From the NCBI GenBank assembly GCA_964605185.1, contig CAZSBF010000005.1, positions 1 through 64,000 on the forward strand: 64,000 bases of DNA, in the 5' to 3' direction. This stretch comes from JACRIM01 sp964605185 (lineage in GTDB: Bacteria; Planctomycetota; Phycisphaerae; UBA1845; UTPLA1). The notes under the pieces are model-generated. The model had not been told where the DNA came from. It saw only the letters and a list, made by a program, of their open reading frames with translations, and ran no database searches. This document shows positions 17,474-25,792 of this stretch, in pieces. Positions within the stretch are counted from its first letter, which is position 1; each line of letters begins with the position of its first letter. The position numbers and the translations under genes are program-made.

Positions 17474-17917
17474 ATGGCAACGCTAAATCGAAGCATCTTG
17501 CAAAGTTTGGCATTGAGTCGTCTAGAGGACGCAAAGGCCTTGCTCGATAGGGGTCGATTCTCCGCTGCGTATTATCTTGCGGGATATTCAGTCGAATGTG
17601 GAATCAAGGCGTGCTTTGCGAAACAAGTACGGGCCCATGATTTTCCAGAAAAAGGTAAGGCAGATAAGGTCTTTATTCATGATCTTGTTGAACTGGTAAA
17701 ACTGGCCGGGCTGGATTCTCATCACAAGGAGGATTGTGATCGCGATCCAGATTTTAAATCCCGCTGGAGCGTGGTGCAGAAATGGAAGGAGCATGATAGA
17801 TACGACCCCCTTTGGTTGGATGACCCAACCGCGATGAAAACCAAAGCCACGGCCATGATCCGTGCGATTGAAGATACGGATCACGGAGTCCTACAATGGT
17901 TGAAAAGATACTGGTAG
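17474..17917 (+). CDS. HEPN domain protein
   Basis: A 147-residue all-helical protein with the HEPN hallmark in its first half: LEDAKALLDRGRFSAAYYLA followed by GYSVECGIKACFA. HEPN proteins are often RNases or substrate-binding partners in toxin-antitoxin and defence modules, but the catalytic RxxxxH motif is not evident, so activity is uncertain. GC content is visibly lower than in etfA and the oxidoreductase gene on either side. Its last 22 bases overlap the next gene, which argues for a coupled two-gene unit. Confidence 0.75.
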   Translation: MATLNRSILQSLALSRLEDAKALLDRGRFSAAYYLAGYSVECGIKACFAKQVRAHDFPEKGKADKVFIHDLVELVKLAGLDSHHKEDCDRDPDFKSRWSVVQKWKEHDRYDPLWLDDPTAMKTKATAMIRAIEDTDHGVLQWLKRYW

Positions 17918-18336
17918 ACAGAGAAATTGCGGCAGGTGAGTCCCTCTTGAAGGAACTGGACAAGAGGAAAGTCGCTGTGACGGCGGCCTTCTGGTTCTAT
18001 GAGCCGGAGTACGAGCGATGGCGTCTCGTTATTGCCATGCCGCTGTGTGACAAGGAAGGCCCTATCGTAGCATACGACCTTCTTCAAAAGGCATTGGACA
18101 AGCTGCCCAAAGATAGGCGTTTGGAATTGACCGACATCAACGCTGAAAACACCAAAAACACTGTCGTACAGGCCCTTTGCAAGATGATCCAAATTGCGCC
18201 CGGCAGCGGCAACCTGCGAGTAAGCCGCAGCTCTGTGAACGGAATCTTCATCGACGATGCAGTTGTCTATCGTACATCCATTGCGATCAAAGAACACAGA
18301 GTGTCTGCGACGAAAGCAAAGTCGCGCAAAAAGTAG
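17896..18336 (+). CDS. Unknown protein coupled to the HEPN gene
   Basis: A 146-residue soluble protein starting at the ATG at 17896, inside the end of the HEPN gene, with GGAG seven bases upstream. Visible blocks are REIAAGESLLKELDKRK, an aromatic patch AAFWFYEPEYERWRLVIAM, and a C-terminal VNGIFIDDAVVYRTS followed by a basic tail (KAKSRKK). It shows no nucleotidyltransferase GSxxxG/DxD pattern, so it is not the usual MNT partner of HEPN proteins. Like the HEPN gene, it is less GC-rich than its surroundings. Function unknown; a partner or antidote role is inference from the overlap. Confidence 0.6.
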   Translation: MVEKILVDREIAAGESLLKELDKRKVAVTAAFWFYEPEYERWRLVIAMPLCDKEGPIVAYDLLQKALDKLPKDRRLELTDINAENTKNTVVQALCKMIQIAPGSGNLRVSRSSVNGIFIDDAVVYRTSIAIKEHRVSATKAKSRKK

Positions 18337-18339
18337 TTT

Positions 18340-20364
18340 ATGAACCCAATCGCAATGACACTCCTGCTCCTGGCCGCCTGGGGCTACTTCGGCATGCAAA
18401 TGCTGCGCCGGTATCGCCTCATGACGGTTGGACCGGGTGAAAACCGGCTCGACAACATCGGCGAACGAATCAAGCGAACATGGCAATATGCATTCGTGCA
18501 AAAGCGCATGCCGCGCTACTACTGGGCCGGCATCGCCCACAAAGTCATCTTCGCCGGCTTCATGGTGCTGTTGTTCCGGACGCTGCTGCTATTTGGCCGC
18601 GGGTACTCGGAGGATTTTGATTTCTGGGGCATCCTTTCCATCGACGGATTCATCGGTGGCGCGTATTCCTTTGTGAAGGATGTCTTCGCCATTCTCGTCA
18701 TCCTCGGCGTGGCAGTGTTCTTTTACTACCGCCTCGTCAAGAAACTTCCCCGAATGACGCTCTCCGGTGAAGGGTTGCTCATCCTCGGCATCATCATGAC
18801 CATGATGCTCAGTGATATTCTCCACGACGCGGCAGAGCAGGTCTTACAGGGCCGAAGCTGGACGTGGGCCGAACCTGCCGGATCGCTGGTTGCGCTTTCG
18901 TTGGCACGCGCGAGCGAAGGCACACTCGAAGTACTTTCACGCCTCGGTTTCTGGACGCACGTAAGCCTCGTCTTGCTGTTCCTGAATCTCCTGCCCAGCA
19001 GCAAGCACTTCCACGTCATTACCGCGATTCCGAATGTCTTCACCCAGAGCCTTTTTCCCCGTGGTCGACTCCCCAACGTCGCCGACATCGAGGGCAAGAT
19101 CGAGCGCGAGGAGACGCTGGGGCTGAAGTCCATCGAGCAGCTCACGTGGAAGGGCGTGCTCGATCTCTACACCTGCACCGAGTGCGGCCGCTGCACCGAC
19201 AATTGCCCCGCCGCGAATACGGGCAAGCTGCTCTCGCCGAAGCAACTGACGCTCGACCTCCGCGATTACCTTTACAAGAAGGAAACGGCATTGGTCGCTG
19301 CAAGAGCCGGTGGCTCGAATGGGGATGGGCTGGCCGAGCTGGTGCCCCATGTCATCAAGCCCGAAGTCCTCTGGGCATGCACCACCTGCGGAGCCTGCGA
19401 GACCGAGTGCCCCGTGTTCATCACCTATGTCGACAAGATCGTCGACATGCGCCGCAACCTCGTGATGGAAAAGTCCGAGTTTCCCGCCGAGCTGCAAAAC
19501 GCCTTCCGCGGCATGGAATCCAGCGGCAATCCGTGGAGTTTCCCTGCGAGCGATCGCGCCGCATGGACCGAAGGGCTCGATGTGCCGCGCATGGCCGAAA
19601 AACCCGACGCCGCCGTGCTCTTCTGGGTGGGGTGTTCAGCGTCCTTCGACGATCGGGCGCGAAAGATCGCCCGCGCCACAGCCAGCCTGCTCAAAGCTGC
19701 CGATGTCGATTTCGCCATCCTCGCGGAAGAGGAGCAATGTACGGGCGACCCGGCGCGCCGAGCGGGCAACGAGTTCCTTTTCCAAATGCTTGCCCAGATG
19801 AACGCCGAAACGCTGAACCGCTATCAGCCCAAGACCATCGTTACGACGTGCCCGCATTGTTTCAACACGCTGCTCAACGAATATCCCGACTTCGGCGCCA
19901 AGTTCAAGGTCGTGCATCACTCCGAGTTCCTGTCGAACCTCGTCCGAGAGGGCAAGCTCAAACCATCCAACCGCATCGATGCCAAAGTCGCCTTCCACGA
20001 TTCGTGCTACCTCGGCCGGTACAACGAGATCTACGAGCCGCCGCGGGAAACGCTTCGCAAGATCCCCGGCCTCACCGTTCTTGAGCCTCGCGAAACACGA
20101 GATCGCGGCATGTGCTGCGGAGCCGGCGGCGCCCAGATGTTCAAGGAAGAAGAACACGCTCGCGAAGGCGTGACGGGCGAACGCGTCAATGAAAAGCGTA
20201 CCGACCAGTTGCTCGCCACGAAACCGGACATGGTCGCGTCGAGTTGCCCGTTCTGCCAGCGCATGTTGATCGACGGGTTGGCCGGTCGGAGTCGCGAGGA
20301 TGTGCAGCAGTACGATATTGCCGAGTTGCTGTGGAAATCAGTCGAAACTCCGTCAACCAAATGA
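18340..20364 (+). CDS. EtfD-like membrane FeS oxidoreductase (ETF:quinone-type)
   Basis: A 674-residue three-part protein. The N-terminal third has about six membrane helices and resembles the NarI/HdrE haem b subunit. Two 4Fe-4S ferredoxin motifs follow, CTECGRCTDNCP at 279-290 and CTTCGACETECP at 347-358. The C-terminal third holds two CCG (cysteine-rich, HdrD-type) domains, including CPHCFN near 507 and DRGMCCGAGGAQMF near 590. This architecture matches the EtfD-type oxidoreductases that take electrons from EtfAB to the quinone pool, and etfA lies upstream. It starts four bases after the HEPN partner gene and has no clear ribosome binding site. Confidence 0.85.
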   Translation: MNPIAMTLLLLAAWGYFGMQMLRRYRLMTVGPGENRLDNIGERIKRTWQYAFVQKRMPRYYWAGIAHKVIFAGFMVLLFRTLLLFGRGYSEDFDFWGILSIDGFIGGAYSFVKDVFAILVILGVAVFFYYRLVKKLPRMTLSGEGLLILGIIMTMMLSDILHDAAEQVLQGRSWTWAEPAGSLVALSLARASEGTLEVLSRLGFWTHVSLVLLFLNLLPSSKHFHVITAIPNVFTQSLFPRGRLPNVADIEGKIEREETLGLKSIEQLTWKGVLDLYTCTECGRCTDNCPAANTGKLLSPKQLTLDLRDYLYKKETALVAARAGGSNGDGLAELVPHVIKPEVLWACTTCGACETECPVFITYVDKIVDMRRNLVMEKSEFPAELQNAFRGMESSGNPWSFPASDRAAWTEGLDVPRMAEKPDAAVLFWVGCSASFDDRARKIARATASLLKAADVDFAILAEEEQCTGDPARRAGNEFLFQMLAQMNAETLNRYQPKTIVTTCPHCFNTLLNEYPDFGAKFKVVHHSEFLSNLVREGKLKPSNRIDAKVAFHDSCYLGRYNEIYEPPRETLRKIPGLTVLEPRETRDRGMCCGAGGAQMFKEEEHAREGVTGERVNEKRTDQLLATKPDMVASSCPFCQRMLIDGLAGRSREDVQQYDIAELLWKSVETPSTK

Positions 20365-20376
20365 AAGCGGTGCATC

Positions 20377-20838
20377 ATGAGTAAGGCGTACGACGAAATG
20401 CTGACCCGGCTGCCGCTGTTCATGGGATTTACGTCGCATGGAACACAAGCCGTTATCGATCAGGGAGAGATTCGCGAATGCCAAGTCGGCGATGTGCTGT
20501 TCAAGGAAGGTGATCCGGCAACGGTCGTGCTATTGGTACTCACGGGGCGATTACAGGTCTTCGTCGAGCGGGGCGGCAGCGACCTCGTACTAATGGATGC
20601 TTCGATGGGGCAGATCGTGGGTGAGTTGGCTGTTCTTTGCGGGATCAATCGATCCGCATCAGTACGAGCCGCGGAAAAATCCGTCGTATTGCAATGGTCT
20701 GCGTACCAGTTTCACCGGCTACTGTTGTCCAATGTGCTCCTATCGCAACGCGTATTTCGCGATGCACTGCGAACGCTGATCGATAAGGAGCGATCACTGA
20801 TTGAATCGCTCGTCGGCACAGCCGGCGCGGGAATCTGA
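20377..20838 (+). CDS. Cyclic nucleotide-binding (Crp-like) domain protein
   Basis: A 153-residue protein consisting of a single cNMP-binding domain: GDVLFKEGDPATVVLLVLTG and MGQIVGELAVLCGINRSASV are the beta-roll and the PBC-type segment. There is no helix-turn-helix after it, so it is not a complete Crp/Fnr regulator. It begins 12 bases after the oxidoreductase stop and may be co-transcribed, perhaps as a sensor or docking domain. Ligand unknown; an arginine occupies the usual phosphate-contact region (INRSAS). Confidence 0.8.
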   Translation: MSKAYDEMLTRLPLFMGFTSHGTQAVIDQGEIRECQVGDVLFKEGDPATVVLLVLTGRLQVFVERGGSDLVLMDASMGQIVGELAVLCGINRSASVRAAEKSVVLQWSAYQFHRLLLSNVLLSQRVFRDALRTLIDKERSLIESLVGTAGAGI

Positions 20839-20865
20839 GCCGCCCTGCACGCCAATCGACGCGTG

Positions 20866-20895
20866 TTGATCCCCATTCGGTCATTGCACTATCAT
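20866..20895 (+). promoter_or_regulatory. Candidate promoter of the SEC-C mini-protein gene
   Basis: TTGATC (20866-20871) and TATCAT (20890-20895) are 18 bases apart, 29 bases before the ATG at 20925. The -10 matches at five of six positions. Confidence 0.45.
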
Positions 20896-20924
20896 GGCTG
20901 CATCAACCATGAGGAGCGGCGCCC

Positions 20925-21140
20925 ATGCCCGGAAAATCAGACGACAACTTCAAGAAGCACTTCGAACGACAGCGCGACAAGAAAGACCGCGATCGCAAGG
21001 GCCTGCCGGGCGAAGATGAGGCCCCGTTGCCGCCTCCCGTGGAGCCGATCAAGAAGGGCAGCGACGAGCCCGGCCGAAACGACCTGTGCCCCTGCGGCAG
21101 CGGCAAGAAGTTCAAGCAGTGCTGCCTCCTGAAAAAGTAG
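20925..21140 (+). CDS. SEC-C motif mini-protein
   Basis: A 71-residue protein: a highly charged N-terminus (KKHFERQRDKKDRDRKG), a proline-rich linker, and a C-terminal SEC-C zinc finger (RNDLCPCGSGKKFKQCC). The same zinc motif ends the SecA encoded at 27303-31316. In SecA it binds zinc and SecB or ribosomes; here it stands without the ATPase. It has its own candidate promoter and precedes waaA by 57 bases. A chaperone-adaptor role is inference. Confidence 0.8.
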   Translation: MPGKSDDNFKKHFERQRDKKDRDRKGLPGEDEAPLPPPVEPIKKGSDEPGRNDLCPCGSGKKFKQCCLLKK

Positions 21141-21197
21141 CCATCGGCCGCCTCGTCGCCGGCCATGTCCCGATCGGAGCGTTGATCCGTCGTCATC

Positions 21198-22529
21198 ATG
21201 CCGCCGCTCCTGCTTGATCTCATCTATCTCCCCGTCCTGTTGGGCTTCGTCCCCATTCTGTTATTCCAGCGGTTCGTCAAAGGAAAGAAGCGCGGCGGCT
21301 GGGCTCAGCGGTTTGGCTCGATCCCGTTTCAGCCGTCCGGCAGGTCCGTCATCTGGGTCCACGCCGTCTCGCTCGGCGAAGTCAACGCCACGCGATCCCT
21401 CGTCGCCGAAATCGAAAAACGCCTGCCCGATCATGATGTTGTCATTTCCACCACCACCGACACCGGGTACGTCGCCGCTTGTCAGCATTACAGCGCGAGC
21501 CGGGTCTTTCGTTATCCGTTGGATTTCTCGTTCGTGGTCCGTCGGGTACTCGACCGGGTGCGACCCACTGCCATTGTGCTTATGGAATTGGAGGTCTGGC
21601 CGAACTTCATCGAGATCGCGGCGGCGCGCGGCATACCCATCGGTATCGCCAACGGCCGCGTGACCGAGGAAAAATCCATGCGTCGGTTTCGCACGCCGAT
21701 CATCCGCGGCCTCGCGCGGCGAATGTTCTCGCGGATGGCGTGGGTCGGCGCGCAGGACGAGGCCTACGCCGCCCGGTTCCGCGAACTGGGCGTCCCTGCC
21801 GATCGGGTACACGTGGCTGGAAATCTCAAGTATGACACGGCAAGCGTGAGTGACTCCGCGCCCGGTGCAGCGGAATTGGCTGCGGCCATGGGAATCCGCT
21901 CCGACGCGCCGCTCATCGTCGCCGGCTCCACCGGGCCGGGCGAAGAAGAACTGGTGCTCGCGGCATATCGGGAAATCTTGAACCTCCACGCGACCGCGCA
22001 GCTCGCGATCATCCCACGAAAGCCCGAGCGATTCGACGACGTGGCACGGATGATCGAGTCCAGCGGATTCACCTGCATTCGTCGCAGTCAGTCTGATCAG
22101 AGCCGCGACCCCAATCCGAGCCGCGACCGTAAGGGAGCGGGTTCCGTGACAACGCCGGGCTCCATTGTCTTCCTTGGCGACACCATGGGCGAACTCCGAA
22201 GGTTCTATTCCCTCGCGTCCGCTGTGTTTGTGGGGCGAAGTCTCGTACCCATGGGCGGCTCCGATGTGATGGAGGTCGCCGGGCTGGGCCGGGCGATGTG
22301 CTTCGGACCGTACATGGAGAACTTCGCCGACGCGGCGGAGAAACTGCTTACTGCCGGCGCCGCCATGCAAGTGAACAATGCGGAGGATTTAGCCGCCGCG
22401 CTCTGTGAGCTGATCGCAAATCAGCAGCGTCGGAATCACATGGGGCGCGCAGCGCAGGAAGTGGTCCGCCAAAACGCAGGAGCGACGGCGCGAACCGTGG
22501 ACCTGCTCGCGAATGCGATGCGCAGGTGA
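21198..22529 (+). CDS. waaA: 3-deoxy-D-manno-octulosonic acid transferase
   Basis: Transfers Kdo from CMP-Kdo to lipid A precursor at the inner membrane, a step of lipopolysaccharide core synthesis. The 443-residue GT30 protein has the N-terminal membrane helix (LLLDLIYLPVLLGFVPILLF), the catalytic-loop motif WVHAVSLGEVNA with E61, the family signature MELEVWPN, and the C-terminal segments LGDTMGELRRFY and FVGRSLVPMGG. Residues about 296-317 (QSDQSRDPNPSRDRKGAGSV) look like an in-frame repeat insertion absent from typical WaaA. Presence of this gene argues for a Kdo-containing outer membrane. Confidence 0.93.
   Translation: MPPLLLDLIYLPVLLGFVPILLFQRFVKGKKRGGWAQRFGSIPFQPSGRSVIWVHAVSLGEVNATRSLVAEIEKRLPDHDVVISTTTDTGYVAACQHYSASRVFRYPLDFSFVVRRVLDRVRPTAIVLMELEVWPNFIEIAAARGIPIGIANGRVTEEKSMRRFRTPIIRGLARRMFSRMAWVGAQDEAYAARFRELGVPADRVHVAGNLKYDTASVSDSAPGAAELAAAMGIRSDAPLIVAGSTGPGEEELVLAAYREILNLHATAQLAIIPRKPERFDDVARMIESSGFTCIRRSQSDQSRDPNPSRDRKGAGSVTTPGSIVFLGDTMGELRRFYSLASAVFVGRSLVPMGGSDVMEVAGLGRAMCFGPYMENFADAAEKLLTAGAAMQVNNAEDLAAALCELIANQQRRNHMGRAAQEVVRQNAGATARTVDLLANAMRR
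22101..22141. repeat. In-frame short repeat inside waaA
   Basis: AGCCGCGACC occurs at 22101-22110 and again at 22119-22128, followed by GTAAGGGAGCGGG. The unit adds a low-complexity SRDPNPSRDRKGAG segment to WaaA. From memory, similar AGCCGCGACC-GTAAGGGAGCGG units recur in planctomycete genomes; this was not checked. Confidence 0.5.
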
Positions 22530-22533
22530 AGTC

Positions 22534-23349
22534 TTAAGCCGCTGGGTGCCAGCCAGCATCGACCCACAGTGAACCGCTCACCGCACTGTTCCGCAGCATG
22601 AAGCAAATCGCGTCGGCCACTTCATCGGGGCGGAGCAATCGGCGAAGCTGCGTCTGCGGCAGGATGTGGTTCTTCACCATGTCCGTGCCCAGGGCCTGCA
22701 CCATCGGCGTGTCGGTGTAGCCGGGGTGGATGATGCTGCACCGCATGCCATAGAAAATGGCCTCGGTCGCCAGCGTGGCCTGTGCGCCCTCAAGCCCCTT
22801 CTTGGCGGTCGCATACGAAATCTGCCCGCGATTGCCGGCCGATGAGACCGATCCGATGAACACGATCGCGCCCTGCGTTCGCTCGGCGGGTTCCCAGCGC
22901 CCCAGTCCGCGACGCGCCCGATCCTCGGCAACGGTCGCCACGGCTTCCATCGCCCACATGATCGGGGCGATAAGGTTAATCGCGAAAACATCTTCCAGGT
23001 CTTTGCGCGAGTAGACCTCGGCACGACCTGTGTCCTTATTGACCTTCACAGAAAGGCGATCGCGCGTGATGCCCGCGGCCGGCACGCAAATCTGCACAGC
23101 ACCGAAGCGCATCTTCAAATCGCGATAGACCTCCTGCCGAAAGCCATCGCTGGTCACGTCGCCGGTGTACGGGAACATGATCTCCCGACCGGCGGCGCGG
23201 TTCATATTGGCACAAAGATCGGCAATCCCCGCGCTTCGGTCCACGGCGCCGATCGCGTGGATGCCCTGTCGAATCATCGCTTCGCACGTCGCTCGACCGA
23301 TGCCGCTGGCGGCTCCGGTGATGACGGCGGTTTTTCCGGTGAAATCCAT
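22534..23349 (-). CDS. SDR-family oxidoreductase, probable acetoacetyl-CoA reductase-type
   Basis: A 271-residue NAD(P)-dependent short-chain dehydrogenase with the Rossmann motif TGAASGIG near residue 10, AAGIT (variant NNAG), a catalytic serine in FIGSVSSAG and the YATAKK active-site motif. The ATG at 23349 is preferred over an upstream in-frame GTG because it gives the normal SDR N-terminus (MDFTGKTAVITG). It lies downstream of phaC on the same strand (63 bases), so it may supply (R)-3-hydroxybutyryl-CoA; that role comes from context, not from the sequence. Confidence 0.8.
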   Translation of the reverse strand: MDFTGKTAVITGAASGIGRATCEAMIRQGIHAIGAVDRSAGIADLCANMNRAAGREIMFPYTGDVTSDGFRQEVYRDLKMRFGAVQICVPAAGITRDRLSVKVNKDTGRAEVYSRKDLEDVFAINLIAPIMWAMEAVATVAEDRARRGLGRWEPAERTQGAIVFIGSVSSAGNRGQISYATAKKGLEGAQATLATEAIFYGMRCSIIHPGYTDTPMVQALGTDMVKNHILPQTQLRRLLRPDEVADAICFMLRNSAVSGSLWVDAGWHPAA

Positions 23350-23412
23350 GACGAACCCCACTTTCTCTTTCACACCCGGCGCTCGGCCGTGGCGCGGTTC
23401 CCTGGGGAATGA

Positions 23413-24522
23413 TCAGTCCTCGATCGAGTCGGATCGCTTGGCCAACCATTCACAGACTTTGGGCCACAGTTCCTTCTGGGCCTTCGTGCCGACCGACAGG
23501 CCGATGTGGCCCGCCGGGAAGTTAATCGCCTGGCGATCCTTCGAACCGACGAGGTCATTAAACGGCGCGCTCTGTCCACAGGGGACAAGATGGTCGCCGC
23601 TGGCCATAAGGTTAAGAATCGGGCAGGTGATGTTTTCGAGCTTGATGAGTTTGTTGCCGAGGCGGACCTTGCCCTGCACGAGCAGGTTCTTCTGGAAGCA
23701 GTCCTTCACGAACTGGCGGAAAGTCTCGCCGGCGATCGGAATGTTGTCGTTGACCCACGTCTCCATGGCGAAGAAGTCCTCGAGGAACTTCTCATCCGTC
23801 ATCTTGTCGTAGAAGCCTATGTATTTTTCCATCAGATTTGAGACGGGCTTGAGCAGGGCGAACGAGCCTTGCAACCACTGCGGCGGGGCATTGCCGAAGG
23901 TGTCAACGACCTTATCGACGTCGAACCACTTCTCGTCGCTCCACGTGCAGAGCAGGCTGCTGCGATCCGACCAATCGATCGGAGCGGCCATGAGGATGAA
24001 GTTCTTGATCAGCTCGGGGTGCAGGCTGGTGTACATGGCGCTCATGGTGCCGCCCATGCAATAGCCCAGCAGCGAGACCTGATCCTCGCCGGTGTAATCG
24101 CGCACGTGATTGACCACGTTGTGCATGTAGCGCTCGACATAGTGGCTTAGCGTCAGGTGACGGTCCGTGTCCGTCGGCACACCCCAGTCGATCATGAATA
24201 CATCAAAGCCGGCCTTGAGGAACTGCTGCACAACGCTCTTATGCGGGAGCAGATCGAGGATATACGGCCGATTGACGAGGGCGAAGACCATGATCAGCGG
24301 CGTGCGATGGGCCTTGGGCACGTCGGACTGATAGTGAAGTACCTTGAGCTTGTCCTCCTGGTAGGACACGTCGCGCGGCGTCGCGCCGACGCGGACCTTG
24401 GAGGCAATTTCCATGACCTTCGGCATGGCGGCCATGCGCTCGCGAAAACCTTCAAAGTCAGGAATGAAGGCCTGCTGCGGCACTTGGAAAGCGGCGAATG
24501 GGTTTTGCGGAAAAGTGCTCAT
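23413..24522 (-). CDS. phaC: Polyhydroxyalkanoate synthase, class III catalytic subunit
   Basis: Polymerises (R)-3-hydroxyacyl-CoA into storage polyester granules. The 369-residue length is that of class III PhaC, which needs PhaE. The lipase-like box GYCMGG carries the nucleophile C155, with the aspartate in MASGDHLVP (D310) and the histidine in PAGHIGL (H339). MIDWGVP and the preceding block are also typical. It follows phaE by 15 bases on the same strand, with the SDR gene after it. Confidence 0.95.
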   Translation of the reverse strand: MSTFPQNPFAAFQVPQQAFIPDFEGFRERMAAMPKVMEIASKVRVGATPRDVSYQEDKLKVLHYQSDVPKAHRTPLIMVFALVNRPYILDLLPHKSVVQQFLKAGFDVFMIDWGVPTDTDRHLTLSHYVERYMHNVVNHVRDYTGEDQVSLLGYCMGGTMSAMYTSLHPELIKNFILMAAPIDWSDRSSLLCTWSDEKWFDVDKVVDTFGNAPPQWLQGSFALLKPVSNLMEKYIGFYDKMTDEKFLEDFFAMETWVNDNIPIAGETFRQFVKDCFQKNLLVQGKVRLGNKLIKLENITCPILNLMASGDHLVPCGQSAPFNDLVGSKDRQAINFPAGHIGLSVGTKAQKELWPKVCEWLAKRSDSIED

Positions 24523-24537
24523 GCGATCCTTTACTGA

Positions 24538-25041
24538 TTATTTCCTGCGCTTGGCGGGTTTGCCGCGACCGGACGGGCGCGTTGCCCGGCTCGCCCCGGC
24601 ATCGCGCTTCGCCCGTCGCGGACCTTCCACCGCTGCGGCGCCTTGATTGACTCGTCGTTCCAGCGCGTCGAGCCTGTCGAGGACGCGCTCTTCAATTTTG
24701 AGAAGGGTGCCGGCCAGATCATCAATATCGGCACGGGCCGGCGCCTGCATGCCCTTCTGGGCCTGGCCGAGGAACTGGTCGAGCTGCTGCTTGAAGGCCA
24801 GCGACTTGTCCATGGTCTGCTTCATCATGGTCAGGAACTGCTCGGATCGCATGTAATCCTCGCAATACTTCGCCATGGCGTCGAAGAAGACGCGCTGCAT
24901 CTGCTTGATCATTTCGTTGGAGGCAGCCGGTGAGGGCGTCGCCATGCGTGCGGCCTCAGCTGGGGCGCCCATGCGGCCGAAGAAATCCGTCCAGAACTGG
25001 GAGAACGGGTCGGTGTTGGTTGCGCCGTTGTTGTTCGACAC
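24538..25041 (-). CDS. phaE: PHA synthase subunit PhaE-like
   Basis: A 167-residue helical protein just upstream of the class III phaC. It has an aromatic N-terminus (DPFSQFWTDFFGRMG), a long amphipathic middle (MQRVFFDAMAKYCEDYMRSE), a C-terminal coiled coil (LKIEERVLDRLDALERRV) and a basic tail. These fit the short PhaE subunits that activate PhaC. The start is set at GTG 25041 because AAGGAG lies nine bases upstream; an ATG 24 bases earlier would put that site inside the gene. Identity rests partly on context. Confidence 0.78.
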   Translation of the reverse strand: MSNNNGATNTDPFSQFWTDFFGRMGAPAEAARMATPSPAASNEMIKQMQRVFFDAMAKYCEDYMRSEQFLTMMKQTMDKSLAFKQQLDQFLGQAQKGMQAPARADIDDLAGTLLKIEERVLDRLDALERRVNQGAAAVEGPRRAKRDAGASRATRPSGRGKPAKRRK

Positions 25042-25070
25042 GATGCCGGGCTCCTTACGCCACATGGGCG

Positions 25071-25120
25071 CAAAACATAAGAAAGGCCACGAGAGCGGTT
25101 TGTGGGCCGCTCCCGTGGCC
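25071..25120 (-). terminator. Terminator between phasin gene and phaE
   Basis: On the minus strand a 14-bp stem (GGCCACGGGAGCGG, 25120-25107, with CCGCTCTCGTGGCC, 25098-25085; one G-T wobble) with an 8-base loop is followed by TTTCTTATGTTTT. It lies after the phasin stop and ends 30 bases before the phaE start, so it could terminate or attenuate transcription from the strong phasin promoter. Confidence 0.8.
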
Positions 25121-25227
25121 TGGGGGGTGGATCAACGGGATAAACGATCGTGGCGTCTCATGTTGACCGCCGCTTTCTGATTGTTCTGGCTCGAATCACG
25201 CCGCACGACGCGACGCGGATCCGGGTA

Positions 25228-25701
25228 TTACTTGACGGCCTTCTTCTCGGTGAGGGTCATCGCCTTGCTGAAGAAGTTCGACCAGTTCTCGATGGTCTGG
25301 GCGTTCGTTCGCGAGGCGGTCTCGATGTTGCTTCGCATGGCTTCAAACGCGCCCTGCCAGAGATCGCGAGCCTGGGTAAAGGCATCGTTCTTGCTGTTGC
25401 CGTTCTCGGTGACCGCGAAGGACTTGCGGATCACTTCGAGGCCGGTCTTGCAGCCTTCGTCGAAGAAGCGCTGAGTCTGCTCGGTGTTCTTGCGAACGAG
25501 ATTGATGGAATCGGTGGCGAGGGTCTCGACCCGATTCTTGACATCGCCAAAGTTCTCGCCGCGACCGAACATCTCGGTCATGGTCTTGAAGGCGTCATTC
25601 TGAAACTTCATGCCGGTGTCAAAGGCGGTCTTGAAGTTGTCATTGGCCTGCTTGAAGAATTCGGTGGTTTCTGCCTTGTTGTGTTCGACGGTCTGGTTCA
25701 T
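25228..25701 (-). CDS. Phasin family protein
   Basis: A 157-residue, all-helical, charged protein of the granule-coating phasin type. It starts EHNKAETTEFFKQANDNFKT and continues with amphipathic helices such as LATDSINLVRKNTEQTQRFF and QARDLWQGAFEAMRSNIETA, without cysteine or signal peptide. Phasins cover PHB granules and control their size. The gene has the best promoter of the locus, sits opposite phaR, and is followed by a strong terminator, so it can be expressed far above phaEC. Confidence 0.85.
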   Translation of the reverse strand: MNQTVEHNKAETTEFFKQANDNFKTAFDTGMKFQNDAFKTMTEMFGRGENFGDVKNRVETLATDSINLVRKNTEQTQRFFDEGCKTGLEVIRKSFAVTENGNSKNDAFTQARDLWQGAFEAMRSNIETASRTNAQTIENWSNFFSKAMTLTEKKAVK

Positions 25702-25756
25702 GGCGGTTGCCCTTTCGAAAAAAAACGTTGTGTCGCACCCCGTTACGTCCTGTTAA

Positions 25757-25785
25757 ACTATATCGGCAGAATGGGCAGTGTGCAA
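25757..25785 (-). promoter_or_regulatory. Strong phasin promoter
   Basis: On the minus strand TTGCAC (25785-25780) and TATAGT (25762-25757) are exactly 17 bases apart, 56 bases before the phasin ATG. The -35 is part of TTGCACA (25785-25779), a half-site of the nearby TTGTGC/GCACAA palindrome, so a repressor bound there would block RNA polymerase. Confidence 0.7.
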
Positions 25786-25792
25786 GAACTTT

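Noticed and set aside
17474..17917. HEPN-MNT toxin-antitoxin pair
   Set aside because: The partner lacks the nucleotidyltransferase motifs and the HEPN RxxxxH motif is not evident, so the standard label would be wrong.
20377..20838. Crp/Fnr transcription factor
   Set aside because: Only the cNMP-binding beta-roll is present; no helix-turn-helix follows, so it is listed as a binding-domain protein instead.
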